A DNA stretch of 55,834 nt from M3007 sp044350415 (GTDB lineage: Bacteria; Bacteroidota; Bacteroidia; Chitinophagales; Saprospiraceae), in the NCBI GenBank assembly GCA_044350415.1, contig JBILHQ010000012.1, forward strand, positions 1 to 55,834, given 5' to 3'. The number at the start of each line of letters is the position of its first letter. Within the stretch, counting starts at the first letter, position 1. A program made the position numbers and the translations under genes. Shown here in pieces: positions 35,408-43,217 of the stretch. The notes beneath the pieces were generated by a model. That model was not told the origin of the DNA. It did not search any database and saw only the letters and a list, made by a program, of their open reading frames with translations.

Positions 35408-36459
35408 ATTTCTCCACTATTCTGATTACCGGCGGTGCCGGTTTTATCGGGTCGCATGTGGTGCGCAGGTTCGTACGGCGTTATCCTGATACACAGATTG
35501 TAAATTTAGATGCCCTAACTTATGCCGGCAACCTGGAGAATCTCCGGGATGTAGACCAGGCACCTAATTACGTTTTTGAAAAGGGAAATATTTGTGATGC
35601 CCCATTTTTGATATCACTTTTTAAAAAATATCAGTTTGATGCAGTGATCCACCTGGCCGCCGAGAGCCACGTGGATCGCTCCATTACTGATCCCCTCGCA
35701 TTTGTACAAACGAATGTAATGGGTACCGTCACCCTGCTGAATATCGCCCGGCATGCCTGGAAAGGCAATATGGAAGGCAAAAGATATTACCATGTGAGTA
35801 CCGATGAAGTATACGGGTCTCTGGGCGACGAAGGTTTTTTTACTGAAACAACGCCATACGACCCACGATCACCGTATTCTGCCTCCAAAGCATCCAGCGA
35901 TCATTTTGTAAGGGCCTATTTTCATACTTATCATTTGCCTGTGGTCATTTCCAACTGCAGCAACAATTATGGTTCGCACCATTTTCCGGAAAAACTCATC
36001 CCGCTGATGATCAATAACATCCGCCAGATGAAACCGCTGCCGGTCTATGGCAACGGGCAAAATACCCGCGACTGGCTCTGGGTGGAAGATCACGCTTCGG
36101 CAATTGATACGATTCTTCACAGCGGTCGCAACGGCGAAACTTACAATATCGGAGGCAACAACGAGTGGAAAAACCTGGATCTGGTGGAAAAACTCTGCGA
36201 TATTATGGATGATCTGCTGGTCAGGGAACCTGGCACTTCGCGTTCGCTCATTACCTTTGTCTCTGATCGCCCTGGTCACGACCATCGTTACGCTATTGAT
36301 GCCTCCAAACTCCGAGATGAACTCGGCTGGGAACCAACCATTCGCTTCGAAGAAGGATTCCGGCGCGCAGCACAATGGTACTTAGATAACCAGGGATGGC
36401 TCGATCATATTATCTCCGGCGCATACCAGGAGTATTACGATAAACAGTATACTGATTAG
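35404..36459 (+). CDS. rfbB: dTDP-glucose 4,6-dehydratase
   Basis: 351 residues, an extended SDR enzyme forming dTDP-4-keto-6-deoxyglucose, the route to dTDP-rhamnose and other deoxysugars for surface glycans. NAD site GGAGFIGSHVVRRF; VSTDEVYGSLG supplies the catalytic Thr, Asp and Glu; YSASKASSDHFVRAY supplies the YxxxK pair; NCSNNYGSHHFPEKLIPLMI is highly typical. ATG overlaps the hemD stop by four bases, so it is translated with a heme gene, an unusual pairing. No rmlA, C or D is nearby. The TAG stop is inside the family B repeat. Confidence 0.93.
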   Translation: MNFSTILITGGAGFIGSHVVRRFVRRYPDTQIVNLDALTYAGNLENLRDVDQAPNYVFEKGNICDAPFLISLFKKYQFDAVIHLAAESHVDRSITDPLAFVQTNVMGTVTLLNIARHAWKGNMEGKRYYHVSTDEVYGSLGDEGFFTETTPYDPRSPYSASKASSDHFVRAYFHTYHLPVVISNCSNNYGSHHFPEKLIPLMINNIRQMKPLPVYGNGQNTRDWLWVEDHASAIDTILHSGRNGETYNIGGNNEWKNLDLVEKLCDIMDDLLVREPGTSRSLITFVSDRPGHDHRYAIDASKLRDELGWEPTIRFEEGFRRAAQWYLDNQGWLDHIISGAYQEYYDKQYTD

Positions 36460-36583
36460 TCTGTTAGTTGGTTGGTCCATAAGTCTGTTAGCCCGCAGTA
36501 TGGACCCGCAAGTATGCCTGCATCTATTACGATAAAACATACTTGCGGAACACGCTACGGACTAAGCAACTAACCGACTAATC
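36454..36583. repeat. Palindromic repeat, family B copy 2
   Basis: Nested arms: GATTAGT (36454-36460) with ACTAATC (36577-36583); TTAGTTG (36464-36470) with CAACTAA (36567-36573); CCGCAAGTATG (36506-36516) with CATACTTGCGG (36538-36548). Its first unit contains the rfbB TAG stop, and it fills the whole gap to the next gene. Confidence 0.75.
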
Positions 36584-36591
36584 ATACAACC

Positions 36592-37155
36592 ATGGCATAC
36601 ACAGAATCAAATATGCTTCCGCTGGGTACCACGGCACCTGTGTTTACTTTACCAGAGCCCGGAACAGGCCGCACGGTGAGTTTAGAAGATGTCGCTGCTG
36701 GCGCCAGAGCCACAGTGGTGATGTTTTTGTGTAACCACTGTCCTTACGTGGTGTATATTAATCCGCAAATTGTAAAAATAACGGAAGATTATGCTGCAAA
36801 AGGGGTAGCATTTGTCGGTATCAGCAGTAATGATGCTAATGAATATCCCGATGATGGGCCTGACAAAATGGGACCACATGCAAAAGTGGCTGGTTATACT
36901 TTTCCCTACCTCTATGATGCTTCACAGGAGGTTGCCCGGGCCTATGATGCAGCCTGCACACCTGATTTTTATGTATTCGATGCCGATAAGCGGTTAGTGT
37001 ATCGCGGGCAATTAGACGACAGCCGACCCAAACGCAATCCAGTGCCCTCTACAGGAAAAGATTTACGGGCTGCGGTGGATGCGGTGCTGGAAGGAAAGCC
37101 TGCAGCCAGCTTTCAGCGACCTTCGGGCGGATGTAATATCAAATGGAAAGATTAA
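36592..37155 (+). CDS. Thioredoxin-fold (AhpC/TSA-type) protein
   Basis: 187 residues. The fold is shown by LGTTAPVFTLPEPGTGRTVS at the start and the redox motif in LCNHCPYVVYINPQIVKI, a CxxC followed by the thioredoxin helix. VAFVGISSNDANEYPDDGPD and CTPDFYVFDADKRLVYRG complete it. The C-terminal RPSGGCNIKWKD has a third Cys, as in relatives annotated as redoxin-family proteins. No signal peptide, so it is probably cytosolic. The 3' end overlaps the convergent hydrolase gene by 17 bp. Confidence 0.88.
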   Translation: MAYTESNMLPLGTTAPVFTLPEPGTGRTVSLEDVAAGARATVVMFLCNHCPYVVYINPQIVKITEDYAAKGVAFVGISSNDANEYPDDGPDKMGPHAKVAGYTFPYLYDASQEVARAYDAACTPDFYVFDADKRLVYRGQLDDSRPKRNPVPSTGKDLRAAVDAVLEGKPAASFQRPSGGCNIKWKD

Positions 37156-38008
37156 GAGTACGTTTGGCATAATCTCCAATCATCTCATATACTTCTGGTG
37201 AAGTCAAGCCATGTCCAAAAGTCTCGGTAATAACGAGCCGCGATCCCGGCCATGCCTCGTGAATCTTTACACTTTCTGTCCAATTGGTCACATTGTCGTG
37301 CTTGTCGTGAATGATGAGCACATCCACATGGCCCAAGGCCTGCACTTTAGCCGGCAAATCAATATCATCGGGCGTAAGGTTAAATAATTTTTTCATCCGC
37401 AGTTCCATTGCCTGCATTACAGCATCACTAATACCCAGTGCTTTCCGCGATTTATCAATAGTATACCGGAGTGTGCTGAACGGTGCCATAAGGATGACTT
37501 TCCGTGGATGCAAGCCGTCACCAATAGTGCCCAACGCCCAGCCGACGGAGGAAGCTCCTACGGAATGGCCAACGACCAGCTCAACTGGTGCGTATTTTTG
37601 CAATAAAAACCGGATAATCCCAGCGTATTCTATCATGGTAAAACGTCCGCCATCCGACCGGCCATGCCCCGGGGCATCCACCGCAATCACTTGGTATCCG
37701 GCTTTAAGGAGAACGGGGACCGTTTTCCGCCAGCGGCCCGACTGGCTTTCCCACCCATGCGCCAGTAAAGCAATTGGTCCTCGAAATCCCCAATGGTATA
37801 CTGCGTATTGGCGGCCATCAACTTCCGCTTCAATCAAATCGGCAGTGGCCAAAAAGTTGCGTTCAGCCGGTTTGACCTTTTTCTTTTTGGGATGGCAAAA
37901 CAAGTAAAAGACAATACGACCCACCAATCCCGGCACAATTTTCACCAAAAAATTCATCGCATTAACGATAAGTAAAGCAGGATTAAATTCCTTTTTTTTC
38001 TTTGTCAT
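37139..38008 (-). CDS. Alpha/beta hydrolase
   Basis: 289 residues. The oxyanion region is LLAHGWESQSGRW. VDAPGHGRSDGGRF and the nucleophile elbow VVGHSVGASSVGW follow. The acid is probably in VLIIHDKHDNVTNW and the catalytic His is in TFGHGLTSPEVY. The N terminus has a hydrophobic patch (FLVKIVPGLVGRIVFYLFC) that may sit on the membrane. Substrate is unknown, a lipid or ester being likely. The TetR gene is 55 bp upstream and probably controls it. Confidence 0.88.
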   Translation of the reverse strand: MTKKKKEFNPALLIVNAMNFLVKIVPGLVGRIVFYLFCHPKKKKVKPAERNFLATADLIEAEVDGRQYAVYHWGFRGPIALLAHGWESQSGRWRKTVPVLLKAGYQVIAVDAPGHGRSDGGRFTMIEYAGIIRFLLQKYAPVELVVGHSVGASSVGWALGTIGDGLHPRKVILMAPFSTLRYTIDKSRKALGISDAVMQAMELRMKKLFNLTPDDIDLPAKVQALGHVDVLIIHDKHDNVTNWTESVKIHEAWPGSRLVITETFGHGLTSPEVYEMIGDYAKRTLNLSI

Positions 38009-38062
38009 ATTTATATCAACTGGAGATGATTAAATGGACTTGTTACAATGAGCGCATCCAAG

Positions 38063-38647
38063 TCAAATAGATATTTCCTGCTGGGTTGCAGTTGCATGAA
38101 ATTCAGTAACGATACGTTCTATGTAGTCTTCAATATACTGCTGATCGCCACTCAATTTATAAAACAACACAGCACCCTCGTATTCCATAATAATCCGTTT
38201 CGCCTTCACCTTTGCCACTTCGGGGGCGACAAAGTGTTGAAACAATCCCGTTAAGGTGTTAGTCCATTCATTCATGGCCCGCAGCAGCAACCCATTAAAT
38301 AAGTCATCCCTGCCTGTTTCCAAGGCAATATTGGCAAAAAAACAGCCCTGCCGGTGTAAAATGGCAAGCCTTCGGGTGCGGCGCAGCAATTTTTCAAATC
38401 GTTGCTCCACAGGCAGCTCCACTTCATCCGCAACAGAAAGAACATAATTGCGAAACTCATTCATCGCGAATTCCATTACCGCTTCCATCAATTGCTGCTT
38501 CGTGGCATAGTGGTGATACAATCCCGCCTTTTGCAGACCCGTCGCTTTAGCGAGGTCCTGCATGGATGTATTGTGATAACCCTGCTTATGGAACACCTCC
38601 CAGCATCGGAGCAAAAAATCGTATTTTTCTATTTTTTGAACTGGCAT
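38063..38647 (-). CDS. TetR/AcrR-family repressor
   Basis: 194 residues from ATG 38645-38647 (MPVQKIEKYD). The N-terminal helix-turn-helix reads NTSMQDLAKATGLQKAGLYH and then HYATKQQLMEAVME. The C-terminal ligand-binding domain has no recognised effector signature. An inverted repeat ACCG-AA-CGGT lies at 38662-38671 between the -7 box and the ATG, where a TetR dimer would block its own promoter. The regulator and the hydrolase downstream are likely one operon. Confidence 0.9.
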   Translation of the reverse strand: MPVQKIEKYDFLLRCWEVFHKQGYHNTSMQDLAKATGLQKAGLYHHYATKQQLMEAVMEFAMNEFRNYVLSVADEVELPVEQRFEKLLRRTRRLAILHRQGCFFANIALETGRDDLFNGLLLRAMNEWTNTLTGLFQHFVAPEVAKVKAKRIIMEYEGAVLFYKLSGDQQYIEDYIERIVTEFHATATQQEISI

Positions 38648-38661
38648 AATCAATTTTACCT

Positions 38662-38682
38662 ACCGAACGGTCAGCAAAGGTA
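38662..38682 (-). promoter_or_regulatory. TetR promoter with candidate autorepressor operator
   Basis: -7 box TACCTTTG on the minus strand (38675-38682). The operator-like inverted repeat ACCGAACGGT is at 38662-38671, 14 bp before the ATG. Similar ACCG-CGGT sites are known for TetR-family operators. Confidence 0.55.
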
Positions 38683-38701
38683 CAGGAATTTTTCATTTTA
38701 C

Positions 38702-38741
38702 CAACCGACTTGGGACTAACTGACCGGAGACTAACCGACTA
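38702..38741. repeat. Family B repeat copy 3 (tandem GACT units)
   Basis: Three units in tandem: CCGACTTGGGACTAACTGAC, then CGGAGACTAACCGACTAA. The last GACTAA contains, on the minus strand, the TAG stop of the ion channel gene (38739-38741). No opposite arm is present, so it does not fold as the other copies do. Confidence 0.6.
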
Positions 38742-39725
38742 AAAAACCAACAACGTTGTTCCGATCCAGAAAACAATAAAATAAATAAGTGCCAGCCAGG
38801 TTTCTCGTTTATCCATCTTTTTCATTTGCTCTTTGTTTTTCTTTTGGGCAAAAATATTTGCGGAAATAACAACATGGAGCATTACAAGAGAAATAAGAAT
38901 GTAGACGAGGAGGTAAATTTTGTCCATCAATACCATATAGCCGGTATCAGGAAGTGCGTCACTGTAGGCTTGTTGCAGAAAAACAGCGGTTAGCAAACCG
39001 CCAATCGGCAGGGAAGAACGTGTATCAATATGCTTGGGATGCATGGTAAGCGCGCTCAGGCTCATGAACAATACGACCATGAGTGGCAGCATCATTTTCA
39101 GGAGGAAAAAACTGAAGGGCCGACCGAGGGTGAGCGTATAGGTAAGGTTGCTGTACGTATGGGCATTTTCCTCCGGGTTGCCGAAGTTGGTACCGTAATC
39201 GTGAAAAGCTTGCGTTAATCGGCAATCTTTTTGCTCCCAACCTACCAAATGCAGCGTAGGACGCACACTCGCTGCCACAGTGGAAGTATCCGGAAGATAG
39301 ACTAACGAGTCTGCATCTGCATCCGGGTTTTCAATTTGAATATCCAGCGCATGCTCGTCTAAAGGATAGCGATTGAGTGAAAAGGAATGCAAAAAACGAC
39401 CTTCAATCCGGAAAATACGGTAATTCGTACCGTCTTTCAAGTGTACAGGAGTAGTGTCATTATCAAAATGCGTGTTGGTAACACTCCATTTTTCGATAGC
39501 ATTTACAAATTCAACATTCGTAGGATCGAAATCCCCTTTCCATTTAAACCAGATGTAAAAATCGGCGTAAAAGGAATGGGCGTCCATATTCAGATCATAC
39601 AGATTATTGAGAAATACGCCTGTTCGGACTACATGCGGCTTTTGCGCCTGGAGGAGGGTGGCAAAAAATAGCGCAGCAAAAAATAAACCAGCGCTTTTTA
39701 TCCAATGAAGTGATGCTGTGGTCAT
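38739..39725 (-). CDS. Bacterial pentameric ligand-gated ion channel (Cys-loop receptor homologue)
   Basis: 328 residues. Signal peptide 1-28 (ends LLQAQ). An extracellular ligand-binding beta domain spans about 30-202, with YADFYIWFKW and, at 119-125, RYPLDEH in the position of the Cys-loop; the flanking Cys pair is missing, as in other bacterial members. M1 is about 203-226 (LLKMMLPLMVVLFMSLSAL with its Pro). M2 is about 236-254 (TRSSLPIGGLLTAVFLQQ), M3 about 262-290 and M4 about 308-327. Channels such as GLIC and ELIC are protons- or amine-gated. The ligand here is unknown. Its ATG overlaps the ftcD stop (ATGA), so the two are probably cotranslated. Confidence 0.88.
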   Translation of the reverse strand: MTTASLHWIKSAGLFFAALFFATLLQAQKPHVVRTGVFLNNLYDLNMDAHSFYADFYIWFKWKGDFDPTNVEFVNAIEKWSVTNTHFDNDTTPVHLKDGTNYRIFRIEGRFLHSFSLNRYPLDEHALDIQIENPDADADSLVYLPDTSTVAASVRPTLHLVGWEQKDCRLTQAFHDYGTNFGNPEENAHTYSNLTYTLTLGRPFSFFLLKMMLPLMVVLFMSLSALTMHPKHIDTRSSLPIGGLLTAVFLQQAYSDALPDTGYMVLMDKIYLLVYILISLVMLHVVISANIFAQKKNKEQMKKMDKRETWLALIYFIVFWIGTTLLVF

Positions 39726-41410
39726 TTTATTTTTTCATTAACCAATGCGATTATTTCTTGTTCCTCCACATCCGCCTTTAAGGCCATCGAAGTGGCTTCA
39801 GCAACTATTTTTTGGGCGTATTCTTTATCGTCAAGTCCCGTAACGTTGATTTTTACATTTAAAAAGGCTCCATGTACCGCCGCGCGTACACACAATGCGC
39901 CCACGCCTGCATCCGTAACGGAATTGGGATTACCGGTTTCGACCATCTGCCGGATAAGCGCAAACGCAGAGAGGGATAAGTGCATCACTTTTGCTGGTAT
40001 TTCAATAGCCAGCCGGGTGGCGGCCTGAATAGCGGCTTTTCTGGCTGTTTTTTCTTCCGGAGTTGTATTAGGCAAACCAAAAGCCGACATGATCGCATTG
40101 AAAGCATCCGTATCTTCATCTACTGCGCGCAGCAGGGCATCTTTCAGGCGTTGTCCTTCTTCGGCAGCGGTGCTGAATTTTTCCCATTGCGCATCCCAGC
40201 CGCGTTTATGGCTGCTGAGATTGGCGACCATTGTTGCCAAAGATGCCCCCAAAGCGCCCACATAAGCACTGATCGAGCCACCGCCCGGCGCAGGGCTTTC
40301 AGAAGCTGTTTCATCAGCAAATGCCCGCAAATCTTTGGCGATGAGTCTCTTTTTAGCCAGGCCCTCTTTAGCGTCAATATTATATTCAATAATTTTCTGA
40401 CTGGGATCAAATGCTGAAATCTCGTCTAATCCCATGCTTTTTACAGCAATTTTGATAATTTCCGCTTCACTGACACCCGAACTCCGCTGTTGCTTGTGCA
40501 AGAAATACCGGCCTGCATCGAGCATTACTTTCAAAGGTATCAAACCCACCAGTTCAGAACCCGTCACGCGCATACCCCGTCGATCAGCGCTTTTACAACA
40601 CGCCTCGAATGCCTCGTGAAGCGATGTCGCATTGGTATCTGTGATGTTCATAGAAATCTGGGCAATGCCATATTCCTCGATAAACCAGCCAATGGCTTTG
40701 ACGCCTTTCAGCAGACCAGGTTCGCGTACGGGTTCGCCGCTGGCGTCTTTCATAGGTTTGCCGGTCGAAGGATCGTTGAGTACCCGCCCTTTTTCCCGAA
40801 TATCAAAGGCAACAGAATTGGCCCTGCGCACAGAAGTTGTATTCAGGTTGACGTTGTAGGCAATCAGGAAATCGCGTGCACCGATCACCGTCGCGCCACT
40901 TTTAGCATTGAATTTCGCCGGACCAAAATCGGGTTTCCATTCCGGCTGAAGGATTTTCTCCGGAAAACCTTCATATTCACCAGCGCGGATATCTGCGAGG
41001 TTTTTGCGCTCGGGCCGGGTTGCTGCCGCTTCGTAAAGATAGATGGACAGATCGAGTTCCTGTCCTACCCGTTCGCCCAGGCGGCGGGCCCATTCCGCGG
41101 TTTCTTCCATGGAAATACCCGCCACAGGAATCAGAGGGCAGACATCAGTAGCGCCCATCCGCGGATGTTCGCCCTGGTGGTGGCGCATATCGATCACTTC
41201 ACCCGCTTTCTTGATCGCCTGAAATGCAGCTTCGATGACAGCGCCAGGTTCGCCAACAAAAGTAACCACCGTGCGGTTAGTGGCTTTACCCGGGTCAACA
41301 TCTAAAAGACTTACGCCATTTACGGCTTCAATGGCGTCGGTAATTTGTTTAATGATGGCCATATCGCGGCCTTCCGAAAAATTCGGAACACATTCGATGA
41401 GTTGTTGCAT
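39722..41410 (-). CDS. ftcD: Glutamate formimidoyltransferase / formimidotetrahydrofolate cyclodeaminase
   Basis: About 562 residues from ATG 41408-41410 (MQQLIECVPNFSEGRD). The frame continues upstream to 41479 through a tandem repeat and is not used. The N-terminal transferase (about 1-330) has VPNFSEGRD, GEHPRMGATDVCPLIPV and NINDTNATSLHEAF-like ITDTNATSLHEAF. The C-terminal cyclodeaminase has SPAPGGGSISAYVGALGASL. The fusion is like the mammalian enzyme. It moves the formimino group of formiminoglutamate to folate and then releases ammonia, in histidine degradation. No hutH, hutU or hutI is in view. It is the first gene of a pair with the ion channel. Confidence 0.94.
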   Translation of the reverse strand: MQQLIECVPNFSEGRDMAIIKQITDAIEAVNGVSLLDVDPGKATNRTVVTFVGEPGAVIEAAFQAIKKAGEVIDMRHHQGEHPRMGATDVCPLIPVAGISMEETAEWARRLGERVGQELDLSIYLYEAAATRPERKNLADIRAGEYEGFPEKILQPEWKPDFGPAKFNAKSGATVIGARDFLIAYNVNLNTTSVRRANSVAFDIREKGRVLNDPSTGKPMKDASGEPVREPGLLKGVKAIGWFIEEYGIAQISMNITDTNATSLHEAFEACCKSADRRGMRVTGSELVGLIPLKVMLDAGRYFLHKQQRSSGVSEAEIIKIAVKSMGLDEISAFDPSQKIIEYNIDAKEGLAKKRLIAKDLRAFADETASESPAPGGGSISAYVGALGASLATMVANLSSHKRGWDAQWEKFSTAAEEGQRLKDALLRAVDEDTDAFNAIMSAFGLPNTTPEEKTARKAAIQAATRLAIEIPAKVMHLSLSAFALIRQMVETGNPNSVTDAGVGALCVRAAVHGAFLNVKINVTGLDDKEYAQKIVAEATSMALKADVEEQEIIALVNEKIK

Positions 41411-41414
41411 GGTG

Positions 41415-41461
41415 CGAAGGTAAGAGAAGTAGGAAGTATGAAGTATGAGGTATGAGGTATT
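41415..41461 (-). promoter_or_regulatory. ftcD promoter region with tandem TATGAGG repeats
   Basis: A -7 box variant TACCTTCG (minus, 41415-41422) lies 4 bp before the ftcD ATG. Upstream, 41427-41461 has about four copies of a 9-nt unit, AAGTATGAG or AGGTATGAG on the plus strand. Copy number may vary between strains. Confidence 0.4.
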
Positions 41462-41615
41462 TTGGTTTTTTGGGTCCATTCACTACCCGTTACCATCCAT
41501 TCACAAACCCTTTACGATTTTAACATATTTTATCAAAGTCCTAACATCTTTTAATGGCGGGGAACATTCAGCGGGGCGCATATTGCAGCATAATTCACCA
41601 ACAAAATAGAAAGTC

Positions 41616-42809
41616 ATGTTCCGCATTAAAAGTTTAATCGCCATCCTTGCTGTCGCTTTACTGACGCTCACCAACTGCCACACTGCCAAATATTATGTAG
41701 AATCAGGCGACTACGATGGAGCCATTGATTACTGCGTTGACCACTTAAAAGGACACAATAAGAAAAAAAATGATCTGGTAAAAGGACTGGAACTGGCCTT
41801 CCAGAAAGCGACTGAACGCGATATGCGTGCTGCCGACGCACTGATTGCCGAAGGCCGCTCAGACAACTGGGCACGGGTGTATCAAATCCACCAACAGATT
41901 CATACCCGCCAGGATAAAGTAAACCCGTTGATTCCTCTAAAAAGCAAAGACGGCTATGAGGCAAAATTTCTGTTTGTCAATATTGAAAAATTAGAGCAAG
42001 AGAGTCGGACGAATGCAGCAGAGCACTTGTACCAGAAGGCCGTAACTGCACTCGAACAGGGTCGCCGTGGCGACAAAGACGCCGCCCGTGATGCCTATAA
42101 TATCCTGGAGGATCTGGAAAATAAATATTTTCGGGACTATAAGAATAAAGAAGCCATGCAACAGGAAGCCAGTATAATCGGTGTGGTGCATGTACTTTTT
42201 GAAGTAAAAAATGAAACCAACCGCTTGTTACCCCGCGATTTTAACCAACGGGTGTTAGCCATCAGCAAACGCGATCTGGACAGCAAATGGCGTTCTTATG
42301 ATTTCGAGCCGGCTACAGGTGTAAAATACGATTACAAAGCCATATTCCGTCTGAACAACGTGGACATTTCTCCAGAGCGTATCCGTGAACGGTCTTATAC
42401 TGACGAACGCGAAATTCAGGATGGTTGGGAATATGTGTATGATACCCGTGGAAACGTGAAGAAAGACTCTTCTGGTAATGATATCAAACGCCCCCGCAAT
42501 GTGTTGGTACGGGCCAATGTCCTGGAAGTATTCCAGACGAAAGCGGCACGGATTACTGGTCAGGTAGATATTTTTGATACCGGAAAAAAGGCGTTGCTCG
42601 ATTATAATCCGCTGGCTACGGAAGTATTATTTGAGCACTATGCCTCCACCTTTGCCGGCGATGCCCGCGCATTGAGCGATAAAAGCCGCTGCCGCATAGG
42701 CAACCGCCCTGCGCCGTTCCCTGCCGACGAAGATATGTTAGTGCAGGCGGCAGACCGGTTAGTACCCGGCATTTCAAATGGACTGAGCAGCAGTAGTGTA
42801 TTGAGATAA
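41616..42809 (+). CDS. Lipoprotein with TPR-like helices, function unknown
   Basis: 397 residues. The signal peptide (MFRIKSLIAILAVALLTL) ends at the lipobox LTNC with Cys21, so it is a lipoprotein. Residues ~22-190 are helical with TPR-like features (AKYYVESGDYDGAIDYCVDH, and HLYQKAVTALEQGRRGDKDA). The C-terminal half is mixed alpha/beta, including EYVYDTRGNVKKDSSGND. I recognise no family beyond Bacteroidota hypothetical lipoproteins. It is followed by an inverted repeat and the small membrane gene at 42981. Confidence 0.8.
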   Translation: MFRIKSLIAILAVALLTLTNCHTAKYYVESGDYDGAIDYCVDHLKGHNKKKNDLVKGLELAFQKATERDMRAADALIAEGRSDNWARVYQIHQQIHTRQDKVNPLIPLKSKDGYEAKFLFVNIEKLEQESRTNAAEHLYQKAVTALEQGRRGDKDAARDAYNILEDLENKYFRDYKNKEAMQQEASIIGVVHVLFEVKNETNRLLPRDFNQRVLAISKRDLDSKWRSYDFEPATGVKYDYKAIFRLNNVDISPERIRERSYTDEREIQDGWEYVYDTRGNVKKDSSGNDIKRPRNVLVRANVLEVFQTKAARITGQVDIFDTGKKALLDYNPLATEVLFEHYASTFAGDARALSDKSRCRIGNRPAPFPADEDMLVQAADRLVPGISNGLSSSSVLR

Positions 42810-42842
42810 GAAGATCCAAATATGCCGGGAACGGGTTTGGGG

Positions 42843-42966
42843 GTTTCTGGTCGATTGATAAGTATTCATCAAATGGACCCATGAGTTTAAACTACACCAA
42901 TCGACCAGAAACTCAGTAACCAGAAACCTCTAACTTTAGTAACCAGAAACCTTTAAACCAAGAAAC
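42843..42966. repeat. Inverted repeat plus direct AGTAACCAGAAACCT repeats
   Basis: GTTTCTGGTCGATTG (42843-42857) pairs perfectly with 42898-42912, 15 bp. Downstream, AGTAACCAGAAACCT occurs twice (42915-42929, 42938-42952), and CCAAGAAACCC follows. The related GTTTCTGGT and AGTAACCC strings occur in the padR leader. Confidence 0.65.
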
Positions 42967-42968
42967 CC

Positions 42969-42976
42969 TATCTTTG
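42969..42976 (+). promoter_or_regulatory. -7 box TATCTTTG for the 62-aa gene
   Basis: Exact TANNTTTG, 4 bp before ATG 42981. Predicts a leaderless transcript. Confidence 0.55.
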
Positions 42977-42980
42977 CAGG

Positions 42981-43169
42981 ATGTTACTGAAATGGTTATT
43001 TACCTTGTTGGCCATACTTTGGCTCTATGAAGCAATTACGCGTATTTCGCACGAAAGGCGAAATACGCGTAATAACAATCGTGACCGTGGTCCCTTAGAT
43101 GATCGTGATTATACTGATTACGAAGAATTGGACAGCCGTCGTAAACACGATAAAACAAAAGACCATTAG
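42981..43169 (+). CDS. Small membrane protein with basic, disordered tail
   Basis: 62 residues. One N-terminal membrane helix (MLLKWLFTLLAILWLYEAI), then a very polar tail rich in Arg, Asn and Asp (ERRNTRNNNRDRGPLDDRD). It resembles the small DUF4834-type proteins of Bacteroidota, but this is tentative. The -7 box 4 bp upstream supports expression. A 16-bp perfect inverted repeat is inside the coding sequence at 43035-43073. recA converges with it. Confidence 0.6.
   Translation: MLLKWLFTLLAILWLYEAITRISHERRNTRNNNRDRGPLDDRDYTDYEELDSRRKHDKTKDH
43035..43073. repeat. 16-bp perfect inverted repeat inside a coding sequence
   Basis: ATTACGCGTATTTCGC (43035-43050) and its exact complement (43058-43073) enclose the 7-nt loop ACGAAAG. 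On the mRNA this is a very stable hairpin just after the codons for the membrane helix. Confidence 0.7.
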
Positions 43170-43171
43170 GA

Positions 43172-43217
43172 ACATGTTTCGGTGGGAATGACCGGATTGC
43201 CTCCTGCCGCAACAGGT
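43172..43217. repeat. Palindromic repeat, family A copy 4, abutting the recA stop
   Basis: Left arm ACATGTTTCGGTGGGA (43172-43187) pairs imperfectly with TCCTGCCGCAACAGGT (43202-43217). The centre TGACCGGATTGCC matches copy 1 (TGGCCAGATCGCC). It ends exactly where the recA TAG stop (43218-43220) begins. Confidence 0.65.

Noticed and set aside
40490..41305. Plus-strand open frame of 271 codons opposite ftcD
   Set aside because: Antisense to a well-conserved fused enzyme; no start signal and no recognisable domain.
42843..42966. CRISPR array suggested by repeated AGTAACCAGAAACCT
   Set aside because: Only two close copies with a short AT-rich gap between them, no uniform spacers, and no cas genes.
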